Shown here in pieces: positions 36,623 through 47,276 of a DNA stretch of 64,000 nucleotides. Origin of the DNA: Podospora pseudoanserina. Its lineage: Eukaryota; Ascomycota; Sordariomycetes; Sordariales; Podosporaceae. Position 1 is the stretch's first letter; each line of letters begins with the position of its first letter. Location of the stretch: assembly GCF_035222485.1 (NCBI RefSeq), contig NC_085922.1:2743001-2807000 (forward strand). Reading direction: 5' to 3'. The translations under genes and the position numbers were made by a program. Below the pieces are notes generated by a model. That model searched no databases. It was given only the letters and a program-made list of their open reading frames with translations, and was not told the origin of the DNA.

Positions 36623-38134
36623 ATGAAGCTTTCTTGGCCTGCCGCGATTGCGGCGCTGGCCGTTGCCACAACCGTTGAAGCCATTGGCCCTATTTCTTCT
36701 GTCGGGAACAAGCTTTTTACTCCGGATGGGAAGCAGTTTTTTGTCAAGGGTATGTTTTTTTCCACATTCTGCTGATCAAATTGGACTTTTTGGCTAATTT
36801 TGGGGGGTTGGTTGTAGGCATTGCTTATCAGTTGTCGCCAGGTAAGATTTTGGCATTTGCGCGACTTGGACAATCCACACAAGAACATGGCAGCTAACAT
36901 CAAACCACAACAGACGACCCCCTGATTGACACTGAGCAGTGCAAGCGGGATGTTGAGCTTATGAAGGAGTTGGGTCCCAACACCATTAGGGTCTACCATG
37001 TTGACGCGGACAAGAACCACGACGGCTGCATGAAGGCTTTCAATGATGCTGGGATTACGGCTTTGATTGATTTGGATACGTTTGATACGTACATTGAGCC
37101 TGTACGAACTCCCCTCTGCCCTTCAGTTCATCAGACTTGAAATACTAACACCCGAGTAGGCCAAACCCGCCTGGACCAAACGGATGCACGACCGCTACGC
37201 CGAGGTCATGGACGCCTTCATCAAGTACGACAACGTCCTGGGCTTCTTCGTCGGCAACGAAATCATTTCCACCGAAGCCCACTCCCAGGCGGCCCCCTTC
37301 ATCAAGGCGGCTGTTCGCGACATGAAAGCCCACCGTGGCGCCAAAAACTACCGCGAGGTCCCCATCGGGTACTCGGCGGCTGACATTGCCGAGCTTCGCC
37401 CAATGCTCCAAGACTATTTGACATGCGGCGGAAACTCGTCCGAGAATGTCGACTTCTTCGCGTTGAATAGCTACGAGTGGTGCGACCCTTCCACCTACGA
37501 GACTTCTGGCTACGAGAACTTGCAGAAGCAGGCCAAGGACTTCCCGGTGCCCATATTTTTTAGTGAGACAGGGTGCAACGTTCCCGGCCCGAGGCTGTTT
37601 GACGACCAGCTTGCCATTTTTGGGCCAAAGATGAGGAATGATTGGTCGGGCGCGATTGTTTATGAGTGGATTCAGGAGGAGAATAGGTATGGGTTGATTC
37701 AGTATGAGAATCCGACCAAGGAGGAGGATGTGGTGAATGGTGTGGTGAGGAGTGGGACGCCGAAGCCGGTGCAGCCTGATTTTGACAATTTGAAGGAGAA
37801 GTGGGAGCAGGTTGGGCAGCCGACGGGGGTGGTGAAGGACAGTTATGATGCTAAGCATGTCTCGGTCAGGCCTTGCCCGGAGGCGACGCAGGGGGGGTGG
37901 TTGGTGAAGGGGAATGTCAAGTTGCCGGCGGTGGGTGAGACGTTTACGGGGACGTATGAGAGTGTGCCTAGTGCTACTGTTGCTCCTACGACTGCTGGAG
38001 GGGATGAGGGGACGGGCACAGCTGCCAATCCGGCCAGTGAGACGCAGAATCCCGCTGCGCCGACCAAGGTTGTGTTTAGGGGGATGGTGGCGGGGTTGGT
38101 GGGAGTGATGTTGTTTTTTACGGTGTGGTTTTAG
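36623..38134 (+). CDS. GH72 1,3-beta-glucanosyltransferase, GPI-anchored
   Basis: Four exons: 36623-36749, 36818-36841, 36914-37101 and 37160-38134, giving 437 residues. The signal peptide [20 protein letters not shown] is followed by the GH72 barrel ([18 protein letters not shown]). The acid/base glutamate is E147 in FFVGNE and the nucleophile E249 in FFSETGCN. A Ser/Thr-rich tail ends in a hydrophobic GPI signal ([17 protein letters not shown]). The enzyme cuts and religates beta-1,3-glucan chains at the plasma membrane and wall, so it strengthens the growing wall. No X8/CBM43 Cys-rich module follows the barrel, so it belongs to the short Gas/Gel subclass. Exon 2 is only 24 bases but keeps the conserved GIAYQLSP segment. 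Confidence 0.95.
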
Positions 38135-38929
38135 AGAGACGGGGGTGGTGTTTACTTCTTTCTTCTTCTTTTACTGTTCTTACAAGAAAAGTTGGTGGCT
38201 TTAAACTGGGTAGGTATCTCAAAGCATGGGGCATATGGTTGTCATGGTACTAGGTCGGGCATTGGGCTGGGGAAAATGGTTGGGCGGACGGGAGAGGGGG
38301 AAACGGAGGCGTTTGAGGGTTTGTGATATACTTTTTTTTTTCACTTCTAGTGTGAAGGCATGATGAGATGTGGGTGTATCCTTGCATGCATGGGCTTTTC
38401 TTTCTTCATTGTTTTATTTTATTTTTTATGAGATAATGTTGGGTTAATGAGGGAATGGGGTTTCCGAGATGACTGAATTGATGTGGGATACACGAGGAAG
38501 GTTTGTGATCATGGCGGGTCGTCGTCGGGAACAAGCATAATGTTAACGTCGAGATGTGGGTGATATGAAGATGATGGACAGGCTACATGTTGTACATATT
38601 AGAGAATACACAGCAGGAAGGGGGGTACGTGAGATCCCGTTGTAGTACTTAATCTACTTTCGATTTGTGTGTGAGATTCAAATAAAATTGAGGGTGTTCC
38701 CAGTAAATTTTAGAGGTGGACGGGTTGTGGCATGGTAAGAGGTTGTTGTTGTGGTTGGGTGATAGAGGAGAGACGTTGTCCAAGGAAAAGATGGGATGAT
38801 GGTGGTGTGAGGTTTGTGGGTTTTGTCATACAGGATCAAGCGGGCTAGGCTTGAGGTAGCGATGGTTGAGAGGCTGTTGTTACTACACCGTCACGCTTAT
38901 CTTTGGTGTATTGGTAGCTAACTACCTAA
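38135..38929. other. Convergent intergenic region
   Basis: 3' ends of GH72 (+) and the RGS gene (-). AT-richer than its surroundings, with no recognisable gene. Confidence 0.5.
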
Positions 38930-40372
38930 TTAGAAGAGATTTCTTGCCGGGATGAACAACACCGCCACTGTCAGACCAGATGACGAGATGCCGGCCCAGA
39001 GTATCGACAGGAAGATGATTCGGTCTTGCAGGACGATCAGAGGTTTGCTTTCTACCGGGACTGCGGTGGTGAAGGTCTTTTTCTTCCAGCTCTGTTGTCG
39101 GTATTGCTCCTCCCAGGTGGTATTTTGCTCTCTGTCTCTTGCGTCGACGCCTGTCGGGGTAAATGGGGCTGTGGAACTGGTGCTGGTGCTGGTCGTGTCC
39201 ATCCTCTCATGCCCCCTTTTCTCATTCTTGTCGGTCGAGGGCGAGTGGAAGAGTGGAAGGGAGGTTTGCTCCCAAGGGCGAAGTTGGCGTTTTTGTTGAA
39301 AGTGGAGGTATACATCCAGCCCTTTGATAGAGGCGAATAACCCAGTAAGCCCGGGCCAGAAGAATAGCAACCCGAGGACTCGTAGGTAGGAGGATTGCTT
39401 TGAGAGGATCAACACCATCTCGACGATGAGCCCTAGTAGCGCGAGGATGGCGCAGATTACACCCGTGAAGACAAGCCGAGCAGTGTTTGCGTTGGTAATC
39501 GAGTGGCGGATGAAAGCTGGATGAAGTAGGTTTCTTAGTGTCGACTCGACTGACATGAATGCTGGAAGTAGGGCGGTAGGGTGGGTTGTATGCTGCACCG
39601 CACGTATGCACTGCTCTCTGTCGTGCTGTGATAGACATTTCAACGTCTCGGGAGAGGAGAGGAAGAGCTTTATTATGCGGGAGAGTTCGGGGTGGTTGGG
39701 TTGGATGGTGACTACTCTTGTCAGTTCAAATTTCACAGGAAAAAAAGGGCAGCGGTTGGAAGGTTACATGGCTGCCAACTACACCCTCTCATCGACTCGG
39801 TCGGGCTCAAAATCCCACTTATAGAAGACGACGGCGTCCTCGGTTGCCCCGAAACAACAACCGACACAGCGCTCGCTGTTGTAACAGTAGAAGAAGCTGA
39901 ACTCGACCGGCTTCTTGACATATCACCTTCCTTCTCGGGCTGCTCGTCAGAATGAGGGGAACTGATGTCCATAACTGCGAGCACCTTCTCCATCCTCAAG
40001 CTCCTGGCCCGTTTGTGGCTGTAAGTGATAAACCTTGCTGCTCTTGGGCCTTCGGTGGCTTTTTCTGGGTCCCATGCTGGGGATAGGGCTTTTTGGCGAG
40101 GGAGAAGTTGGGACCAGCGTTGGACGTAGTCCCAGTACCAGAGGAAGAAGTGGAGGATTTCGGGGGAGTGGGAGGAGTGGGTTAGGTAGAGTGTGAAGTC
40201 GGGGAGGGAGCAGGGCTGGGATCGGGTGTTAGTGGTGGCGATGATAGGGGGGAAAGGGGTGGCTTACGGAGGCTGTTTGGTTCTTGACTACATTTTCGAA
40301 GGAGAGCTCTTTGGGGATCTTGGGGGAAGGGGTTGTTGGTTGGGGGAGCTGGTTTGCTTCAAAGTCCGCCAT
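38930..40372 (-). CDS. rax1: RGS-domain membrane protein, Rax1/RgsB type
   Basis: Three exons on the minus strand: 40372-40268, 40215-39785 and 39716-38930, giving 440 residues, close to yeast Rax1 (435). An RGS-like helical region (SLPDFTLYLTHSSHSPEILHFFLWYWDYVQRW to about residue 230) is interrupted by a Ser-rich disordered loop. Three membrane segments follow at about 258-283, 289-311 and 415-437, and the protein ends ARNLF. In yeast Rax1 marks bud sites; in filamentous fungi this type (RgsB/Rax1) affects polarity, conidiation or stress. The usual RGS contacts are hard to judge here, so GTPase-activating activity is unproven. The symbol is by domain layout and length, not by alignment. Confidence 0.75.
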
Positions 40373-40912
40373 ATTAAGAGGATGTTTGTGATTCAAGTTG
40401 GAACGAGAACGGTCTTGGACAGTGCCTGTCAGGGAGGTGGTGGTAGAAACATCAAAAGGTGGTCGAGCATGAGAGATCGATGAGATGTTTAGACACTCAT
40501 GGGACCTGGTCTAGACTAATATGAAAAAGCCAAAGTCGTCCAGAAATGGATCAGACGAGCTTCATCCAAAGACGGGAAACCACACATTTTAGTAACCTGT
40601 TCCATGTTCTGCTTAAGGCATCTAGAATAGCACTCTTAAGACGACAAACTTGGTCCACCAATCACGGTACTCTACAAGCCTCATAAGCCTCGCCCAGAAG
40701 TGCTCAATCGTGCGTTGCGGCGGCCCAAGGGATCGAGGCCGTCGATGTATCTGGAGGCGAGCAGATCAAGGGGCGCTGACGAAATCTCTCTTGCAACCGC
40801 AAGCCCTCCCCAAATCGACAAAAAGGTCTGATCGTGCTCAAAACCAGGGGTGAGGGAGATCAATGCCGCGTGCCTTGTGGCGGAGGCTAAAGCATGTCAT
40901 GTAAGTAACGAC

Positions 40913-40928
40913 TTTCCCGATCGGGAAA
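40913..40928. repeat. 16-bp perfect palindrome
   Basis: TTTCCCGATCGGGAAA, fully self-complementary. It could be a protein-binding site or chance; nothing around it is annotated. Confidence 0.7.
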
Positions 40929-41549
40929 CTGATCCTTCGACAGCTCGCTTTTGGAATCCGGGGAAGGTAACTACTTCGGTCGGTCAGGGGCTCGTTCGTC
41001 GCCCTGCGGTCCGTTACCCGCCAGATCTACTAAAAAAAAGAAAGGGAAAAGGCACAGTACCGCTGCCGGGTCGGTTGTTGAGTCGGTGACTTGGCTCGCG
41101 GTCCCGTTAGTCTCGCGTTTCAGATCTTCGATAGGCGGGATGTCTAAAACCAAACTTGGAATTTATTCCAGGAATGATAAGGATAAACTTGTTGATTGTC
41201 AATGCCTTCAAGTGATCTTCCTGGGTAAACAAAAAACCATAAAGTTCGTGGTTTCGATTGCTGATGATGTTTGGTGGGAGTTGTTGGTGGTGAGTAAGAT
41301 CTGTCAGACCTGGTGTAAGGCGACCAAAGCATCGTCAGCATCATCCTTATGCAAGCTTCCTAAACAATGGGAGTCTTTAAAGTGAGGCTCTTCTGCCGCA
41401 TGCAACCCTCCCATCGCTAGTGATGGAACACCCTCCGTCTCATCGGAATTACAGTTACCTCGCTGGCCCCCAAATCCGGGTTGCATTCTGAGTGCCGACG
41501 GCCCTCGAAGCCTTTAGCGACATCTTATACCGGGCTATACGTCGAACAA

Positions 41550-41567
41550 TTTTTTTTTTTTTTTTTT
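41550..41567. repeat. T18 homopolymer
   Basis: Eighteen consecutive T. On the minus strand it is a poly-A, which might mark the 3' end of a retroposed sequence, but I see no target-site duplication or element body. Confidence 0.8.
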
Positions 41568-41800
41568 GCATAAATTTCCGAGGGAGCGGTACAGTCGAAG
41601 GCCCCTTGTTACTTGCTGTTGACCCTATGTTGGGAACGAAGTATCATCGACACACGGAGCCGTAGATCATCATCACCCCTGGGCTGGCTTATCTCGAATG
41701 TTTGTGGGACACGTCAAGTGGTCTTTTGGACTTCTTCATGATAACCCGTTACGCCGTGGACAAATAAATGGAGACGTCTATTGCGAACGAGACCTTGTGG

Positions 41801-41847
41801 TGTCGTCGATGGGCGTGACAAGTGCATCGGCGAGATGTACCCGTAAG
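41801..41847 (+). pseudogene. Decayed copy of the hydrophobin-like signal-peptide exon
   Basis: About 36 of 47 bases match the end of exon 1 and the donor of the hydrophobin-like gene (42356-42402), 555 bases upstream and in the same orientation. Both copies end at a GTAAG donor. The upstream copy has lost the initiator ATG and shows no recognisable downstream exons. Of 11 differences, about six are transitions toward A/T in the upstream copy, as RIP mutation could leave, though the stretch is too short to prove this. Confidence 0.55.
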
Positions 41848-42321
41848 CTTTCTTTCAGAGGTCCAGTAGCTTCGGTCACCTCATCATCTATACACCTTTA
41901 GTTATTGTCCCTTCGACCGCCAAGGACATTGGAGTAAAGTTGCAACCCAGAATCTGATGACACTGATGTGATGGTGGGATGCCCAGGCCCAACGGTGTAA
42001 GACGGACCAATTCCGAGGCTGAAGGAGCCGGTAGTCAACCACCGACTGGGTGCATTAAGCCTACCATTACGACAACACCGGGCAATAATCAAACGCCACG
42101 CCTTGGGCTATAGCGAGTAGGATTGCTGAACCAAGGTTCTGGTTAGAAATGGCGATACCACCTCACAGCGTTGTTCTTCGTATTCGAGGTTGGGGATGGT
42201 CAGCAGGTTGTCAGATGGAAAGCCAGGTTCAAGAGATGTAAATGAGAATATATATTTCATCTTCGGGACCGTTGCTGTCTCATGGAAAAAGTCGGTAATT
42301 ATCCGGGATAAAGACATAACA

Positions 42322-42871
42322 ATGCATTTTCGATCTGTTATTGAACTGTTGGCGATGTCGTCGTTGGCCGTGACGGGCGCCTCGGCGGCGTGCACTCGTA
42401 AGTCTCTGTCATATCTTCTTGGCTTGGAGTTCTCATAGACTGACTCCAGCGGCGAACAGCGATCCCATCCTCCAGTACTGCCACTCCGACTCCGACCCCC
42501 AGTGTCACTCCCGACTGCGGTGGCGACCAGTCCATCGCTCTTTGCTGTATGAACTTGGCTCCTTGGTCCACCAACAGTGGAATCTGGGGAGGTGCTTGTG
42601 GTTACTATCCTGCTGATCCCAACGAGAGGGTCGGGGCGAGGTGTATTACCCGTGAGTGCAGTTTGATTGATGAACGTTGGTTGAAAACTATGTGACTGAC
42701 ACATGATAGGTGCTCCTGGCACGAATTGCTTTGGCAGTCTCCTTGCAACTTGTTGCGCTGGGTTCATTGTAAGTGCCTGTCGTCGATCGACTTGCGGAAT
42801 TCATGCTGATAATTTTTACCCCTTTGCCTCTATAGCCAGGACAGTGTTCTCTGGGTACTCGTTGCACATAA
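42322..42871 (+). CDS. Small secreted Cys-rich protein, hydrophobin-like
   Basis: Four exons: 42322-42397, 42460-42651, 42710-42768 and 42836-42871, giving 120 residues. Frames join only with the AG at 42458-42459 as the first acceptor. A signal peptide ends near ASA-A (residue 22), then a Thr/Pro linker and a Cys-rich body with Cys at 24, 45, 54, 55, 72, 87, 96, 104, 105, 113 and 119. The core C-x8-CC-x16-C-x23-C-x7-CC-x7-C (45 to 113) follows the eight-cysteine hydrophobin order, with three extra Cys (24, 87, 119). Hydrophobins coat aerial hyphae and spores with amphipathic film. Spacing is between class I and class II rules, so 'hydrophobin-like' is as far as I go; another Cys-rich secreted effector is possible. 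Confidence 0.72.
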
Positions 42872-43433
42872 CTGGGTAGCAGTCGACGTGGAGAGATGTA
42901 CTGAAGAAGAAGGAGGTCAGAAAATACCAAACTGGAATGACATACCAAGACTGCTCTCTCGCTTGTTGGGTCATGATTCGTTTCAGATCAGCTCCGATCA
43001 TATCACATGCAATAGCGAATGATTCCCAAAGTTGAGAAAGGGAAGCATCGAAAGTTCCGTTTCCCAAACAAGAATTGTTGTCTTTATGCGCCCTAGCACA
43101 GACGGCATGAATAATCACCAGAACAAGCCGTAAAGATCTCAACTGCCTGTCGTTCATCAACCCGCATAAACCGCAGGAACCTGAACGAAAGTACAAGAAG
43201 TGAGAAGATAGCATCTTATTATCTGCCGTCCTCCTCGACATCTGATATCTGATATCAGCTCAAAATAACACGCCGAACCCGTCTTAGTCCTTTTCAAACA
43301 TGCCAACGCCAAACGTGGATGGTATCAGGTCCGCACACCCACCCCAAAGTAAACCCCTCCAACGCCGCCCAATGTAAAGCAAAATAAAGACCGAGAAATC
43401 GCTGCAAACCGGAACAGAAGGCCACAAGACTGT
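42872..43433. other. Convergent intergenic region
   Basis: 3' ends of the hydrophobin-like gene (+) and SOF1 (-). No gene recognised. Confidence 0.5.
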
Positions 43434-44866
43434 TTACTGCACCTTGGCCAAGATAGCCTTCTCTCTCTCGCTCTTGCGCTTCTCAAACTTCTTGGCCGAG
43501 TGTTTCCGTTCGTTCTCCTCTCTCCTCTTGATGGCCGCCAACTCCTCGCGCTTGATCTCGCCCGCCTTCTTGATGACCTTGGGCACATGTCTGTGACGGC
43601 TGATGCGGCGGATTTCGGGCATATGGCCAAACCTTTCGGTAAGAGCCTTGTTGTATTCGAGGGCTTGTCGCTGCTTCGTCGACTTGACTCCACTTCTCTC
43701 TGAGGCATTTGCGCGCCACAAACGGAGGTTGCCGTCGTCACTGCCGCTGATGAGGTACTTGGAGTCCATGGTCCACATGGTCCTGAAGACTCTCTGCATT
43801 CTCTTGGTGTGGTACATGTCGCGGGATGAACCTTGGTCGCGCTTGAAGATTCTGATGGTCCTGTCGTAAGAGCCAGTAACAAGCTCCTCACCGGTAGGCG
43901 AGAACTCAACATCCATTACAGCCGCGACGTGCCCCTTGTGGATGTTTTGAGCCTTGTTGAAGTTTCTGGCATCGAATACGTAGACATTATGGTCTTCCGA
44001 GGCCACGGCCAAGTTCATGGCCTCCATGGGGTTGAAAACAACACGGTTGGCCGCAAACTTGAGCACTGTCTTGACAACCGGCATGTTTGTTCGCAGATCG
44101 AACAAGATAACCGACCGATCTGTTCCGACAGACGCAATGACGGATGTTTCAACCTGATTGAAGCACACATCGGTAATGGTATCTGTGTGGTTGGGCCACT
44201 GGATGGTCTGGGCGGCTGTGCTCTGCTCAAGATCCCACACACGGATGCAGCCGGCACCTGAAGAAGCAGCAAAGACGTTTCCTGTCCGGTGGACCGAAAG
44301 AGAGGTGTAGGGGCCGCCTTCTTGCCATGATGCAAGAGGAGATGTGTTGTCGGAGGCTGGTGTGTAAGGGTCCCAGAGCTTGATACCGTCGGTCGCGCAA
44401 GACAGAAGCTTCTTGTCGTTGGTGAAGGTCAATCCCTTGACGACATTGTTGTGGGCCGATGCCTTCCAAACCTCCTCCCGCGACGTAAGATCCCAGACCT
44501 TGACGATGCCGTCACCGGAACCGGAAGCAACACTGCTGAGAGAGTTCTTGTCCTTGCACATGCTGTAGATACCCTGTACGTGACCGCTCCCTAACTGTCC
44601 CAAGAAGGGCTTGGCGAACATGCGCTCCAACTTGACAGCATTGAGGGCTCTCTGATATTCTCTGGCTCTCTCGAACGGATGGATTTCGGGGGCTAAGTTT
44701 CGGGGGGCGCGCTGGTTATCGGAACCAGGGGCCTGTTGGACCGTAGTCGGCCGAGTGAGGGCTTTGATCTGTTATGCCTATGTTAGCAGCCACAAAACCA
44801 GAGGTTGAAGCTATTCCAAGCTGCTAGCAGCTCTGAAAACATTCTGCCATTTCGCCGTACCTTCAT
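43434..44866 (-). CDS. sof1: SOF1/DCAF13, U3 snoRNP WD40 protein
   Basis: Minus strand, exon 44866-44861 (six bases, ATGAAG) and exon 44768-43434, giving 446 residues. Seven WD40 blades are visible (GDGIVKVWDL, TDGIKLWD, GCIRVWDLEQ, GTDRSVILFDLR, DHNVYVFDARNF, SYDRTIRIFKRD, SDDGNLRLWRANAS). The C-terminal Sof1 domain has RRISRHRHVPKVIKKAGEIK and a Lys/Arg/Glu tail. It works in the small-subunit processome for 18S rRNA maturation in the nucleolus. The N-terminus MKIKALTRPTTVQQAPGSDNQRA matches the family, which justifies the two-codon first exon. It is divergent with RPN6, 557 bases apart. Confidence 0.95.
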
Positions 44867-45423
44867 GATTTGTTCCCTGTAGCGGACTGGTAGTGTATCG
44901 TTGATCGCACAAAGTGGTGGAGCGTGTGGTTGGTATTATCACCGAAATAGTCTGCTCGTGGACAAGGATGTAGCGGTGAATTCGGAACAGATGTTGGACA
45001 GGTAGATGCTTCTTTCAATCGCCTGCTCCAAAGTCCAGGCGCATCTCGAAATTTTGGCGGGGTCTGGAGGCAGAATGCTCACCGCCCGCTATTGGTCAGC
45101 CACACCAGCTCCCAGCAACCGATTGGCGCCACAATAAGGTGGACCTGCCAAGGCTGGATGCCGCTAGCTCCATTACGTCGCAAGCACGGCTACCTAGCTG
45201 ACCTTGCAGGGGTGGACTGGTGGTGAGGCGGCGGGCATCCATCCAGGTTGGATTTGGAGAGCTGCAACCACGACTGCTTCCCAACGCTATAACCAATACC
45301 AACAGCATCCATTTCACGAGCCATATCCGCGACGACCTTGCCGTACCATCTTGATCAACCGGGGACTCTTAACTTACAATCACCCCTTTCCAACCAACAG
45401 CATCCACGCAACACGCAGTCACA
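44867..45423. promoter_or_regulatory. Bidirectional promoter SOF1 / RPN6 with CCAAT boxes
   Basis: A 557-base divergent promoter. Two reverse CCAAT boxes (ATTGG) lie at 45091-45095 and 45122-45126, midway between the genes. I looked for the yeast Rpn4 site (GGTGGCAAA) and did not see it. Confidence 0.6.
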
Positions 45424-46812
45424 ATGGCGCAAGGCGACTCCGAGAGGGTGCGCGAGGCTCAGAAGCTCGCCCCAGTCAACCCCCAGAAAGCTATCGACCT
45501 TTACAAGGAGATTATCTCCCAACCGCCATCCATAAACTCCGAGGCCGCTATTCGGGAATATGAGACTGCCCTTATCAGCCTGGGAGAGCTCTACCGCGAC
45601 CAACAGTGAGCCCCTCGTTGGCAGCCTTCATGCGGGAACTGCTCGTCTGACCCTAACTAGGAACACACACGAGCTCGTGGGTCTCGTAACCACAAGCCGG
45701 ACAGTTCTGTCTTCGTTCGCCAAGGCAAAGACAGCCAAGTTGGGTATGTAGCTGGGTCATAGGAGGCTTGCTTGTTGACCCGAAACTGACCTCACCCCCC
45801 ACCAGTCCGCCAGCTCCTCGACCTTTTCGATGCCATCCCCAACTCCCTCGAAACCCAGATCGCCGTCACAAAATCTTGCATAGAATGGGCCACCTCCGAG
45901 AGACGAAGCTTCCTCCGACAAAACCTCGAGACCCGCCTTGTTGCCCTGTACATGAAGAAGCAAGCGTACTATGATGCTCTTACACTCATCAACGGCCTCC
46001 TCAAGGAGCTCAAGCGCATGGACGACAAGCTTGTCCTCGTCGAAGTCCAACTCCTCGAGTCTAGAGTGTACCACGCCCTCGGCAACATCTCCAAAGCCCG
46101 CGCCGCCCTCACCAGCGCTCGTACCTCTGCCGCCTCAGTCTACACCCCCCCTCTCCTCCAAGCCAACCTCGACATGCAGTCCGGCATGCTCCACGCTGAA
46201 GATAAGGACTTTCAGACGGCATTCTCCTACTTCATCGAGGCCCTCGACGGCTACCACTCCCAAGACGAGGCCTCCCGCGCCCAGGCTGCGCTGCAGTACA
46301 TGCTCCTTTGCAAGATCATGCTCAACCTCGCCGACGACGTCAACCAGCTCATGACCAGTAAGCAGGCCCAGAAATACGCCGGAAAGTCCCTCGAGGCTAT
46401 GAAAGCCATCGCCCGTGCGCACTCTAACCGCTCACTGGAGGAGTACGAGCGTGCCCTGGGTACCTACAAGTGGGAGCTGGCGAGCGATGGATTTGTCCGG
46501 AACCATCTGAGGAGGCTGTACGATGCCATGCTCGAGCAGAACCTTATCAAGGTCATCGAGCCGTTCAGCCGGGTTGAGATTGACCACATTGCCAAGATGG
46601 TCAGCTTGGACAAGGAGCAGGTGGAGAGGAAGCTGTCGCAGATGATTCTGGACAAGGTGATTATTGGTGTACTGGATCAGGGGGCGGGGTGCTTGATTAT
46701 TTATGACGAGACGCATCGGGATGAGGCGTATGATGCGGCGTTGGCGACGATTGAAAAGTTGAGCAATGTGGTGGATGTGCTTTACACCAACCAGGCTTCG
46801 CTTTTGGAGTAG
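45424..46812 (+). CDS. rpn6: 26S proteasome regulatory subunit RPN6
   Basis: Three exons: 45424-45605, 45661-45743 and 45806-46812, giving 423 residues, normal for RPN6/PSMD11. Helical TPR-like repeats fill most of it, and a C-terminal PCI domain ends near IEPFSRVEIDHIAKMVSLDKEQVERKLSQMILD. RPN6 clamps the lid to the 20S core. Two introns sit in the N-terminal part. It is the second proteasome gene in the window after PRE8. Confidence 0.95.
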
Positions 46813-47276
46813 GTTGGCTTTTCAAGAGGGAAGAGGTGGAATCGCTGTAATATCACTACACTAGGTTAGGGTGAGGAGGTACTTGACAGAGAACGCACTC
46901 TTAGAAATAGGGGTGTGGAAATTGAGAATCAAGCGTTGATCATGAGGGGTATTTGATTTGTGATACAGATATGAACAGACAGTGAGTGTACGATCAATGC
47001 CAAAGGTGGCCTGGTTTGACGCAACGTAAGAAAACAAAACATTTCATTCATGTGGTATCTTTGACGCTTTCCTTTTCCTCCCATATTCTGATCCTGACAA
47101 CCATAACCCTGACTTGACCCAACAAACAATGTTAAAAGAAATAAAAAAAGAAATAAACAGCAACCTTGGTATCTCCCTGTTTGGTCCGTTATACTACCCA
47201 GCAATATTCCTTTATTCCTCTTCCATCTGATATCCTGACTTGCATATTTCCAACACTTTCTCAACTATCCCAACAA
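46813..47276. other. Convergent intergenic region
   Basis: 3' ends of RPN6 (+) and the AT-hook gene (-). No gene recognised. Confidence 0.6.

Larger units (their letters stand above)
40373..41800. other. Gene-poor region with a possible gene remnant and poly-T
   Basis: No intact gene. A minus-strand stretch at 40681-40863 reads like coding sequence (FEHDQTFLSIWGGLAVAREI, LASRYIDGLDPLGRRN) but has no clear exon partners. A 16-base perfect palindrome lies at 40913-40928 and an 18-base T run at 41550-41567. Base composition and codon-like structure change around 40.9-41.6 kb, which fits degraded sequence. Confidence 0.4.
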
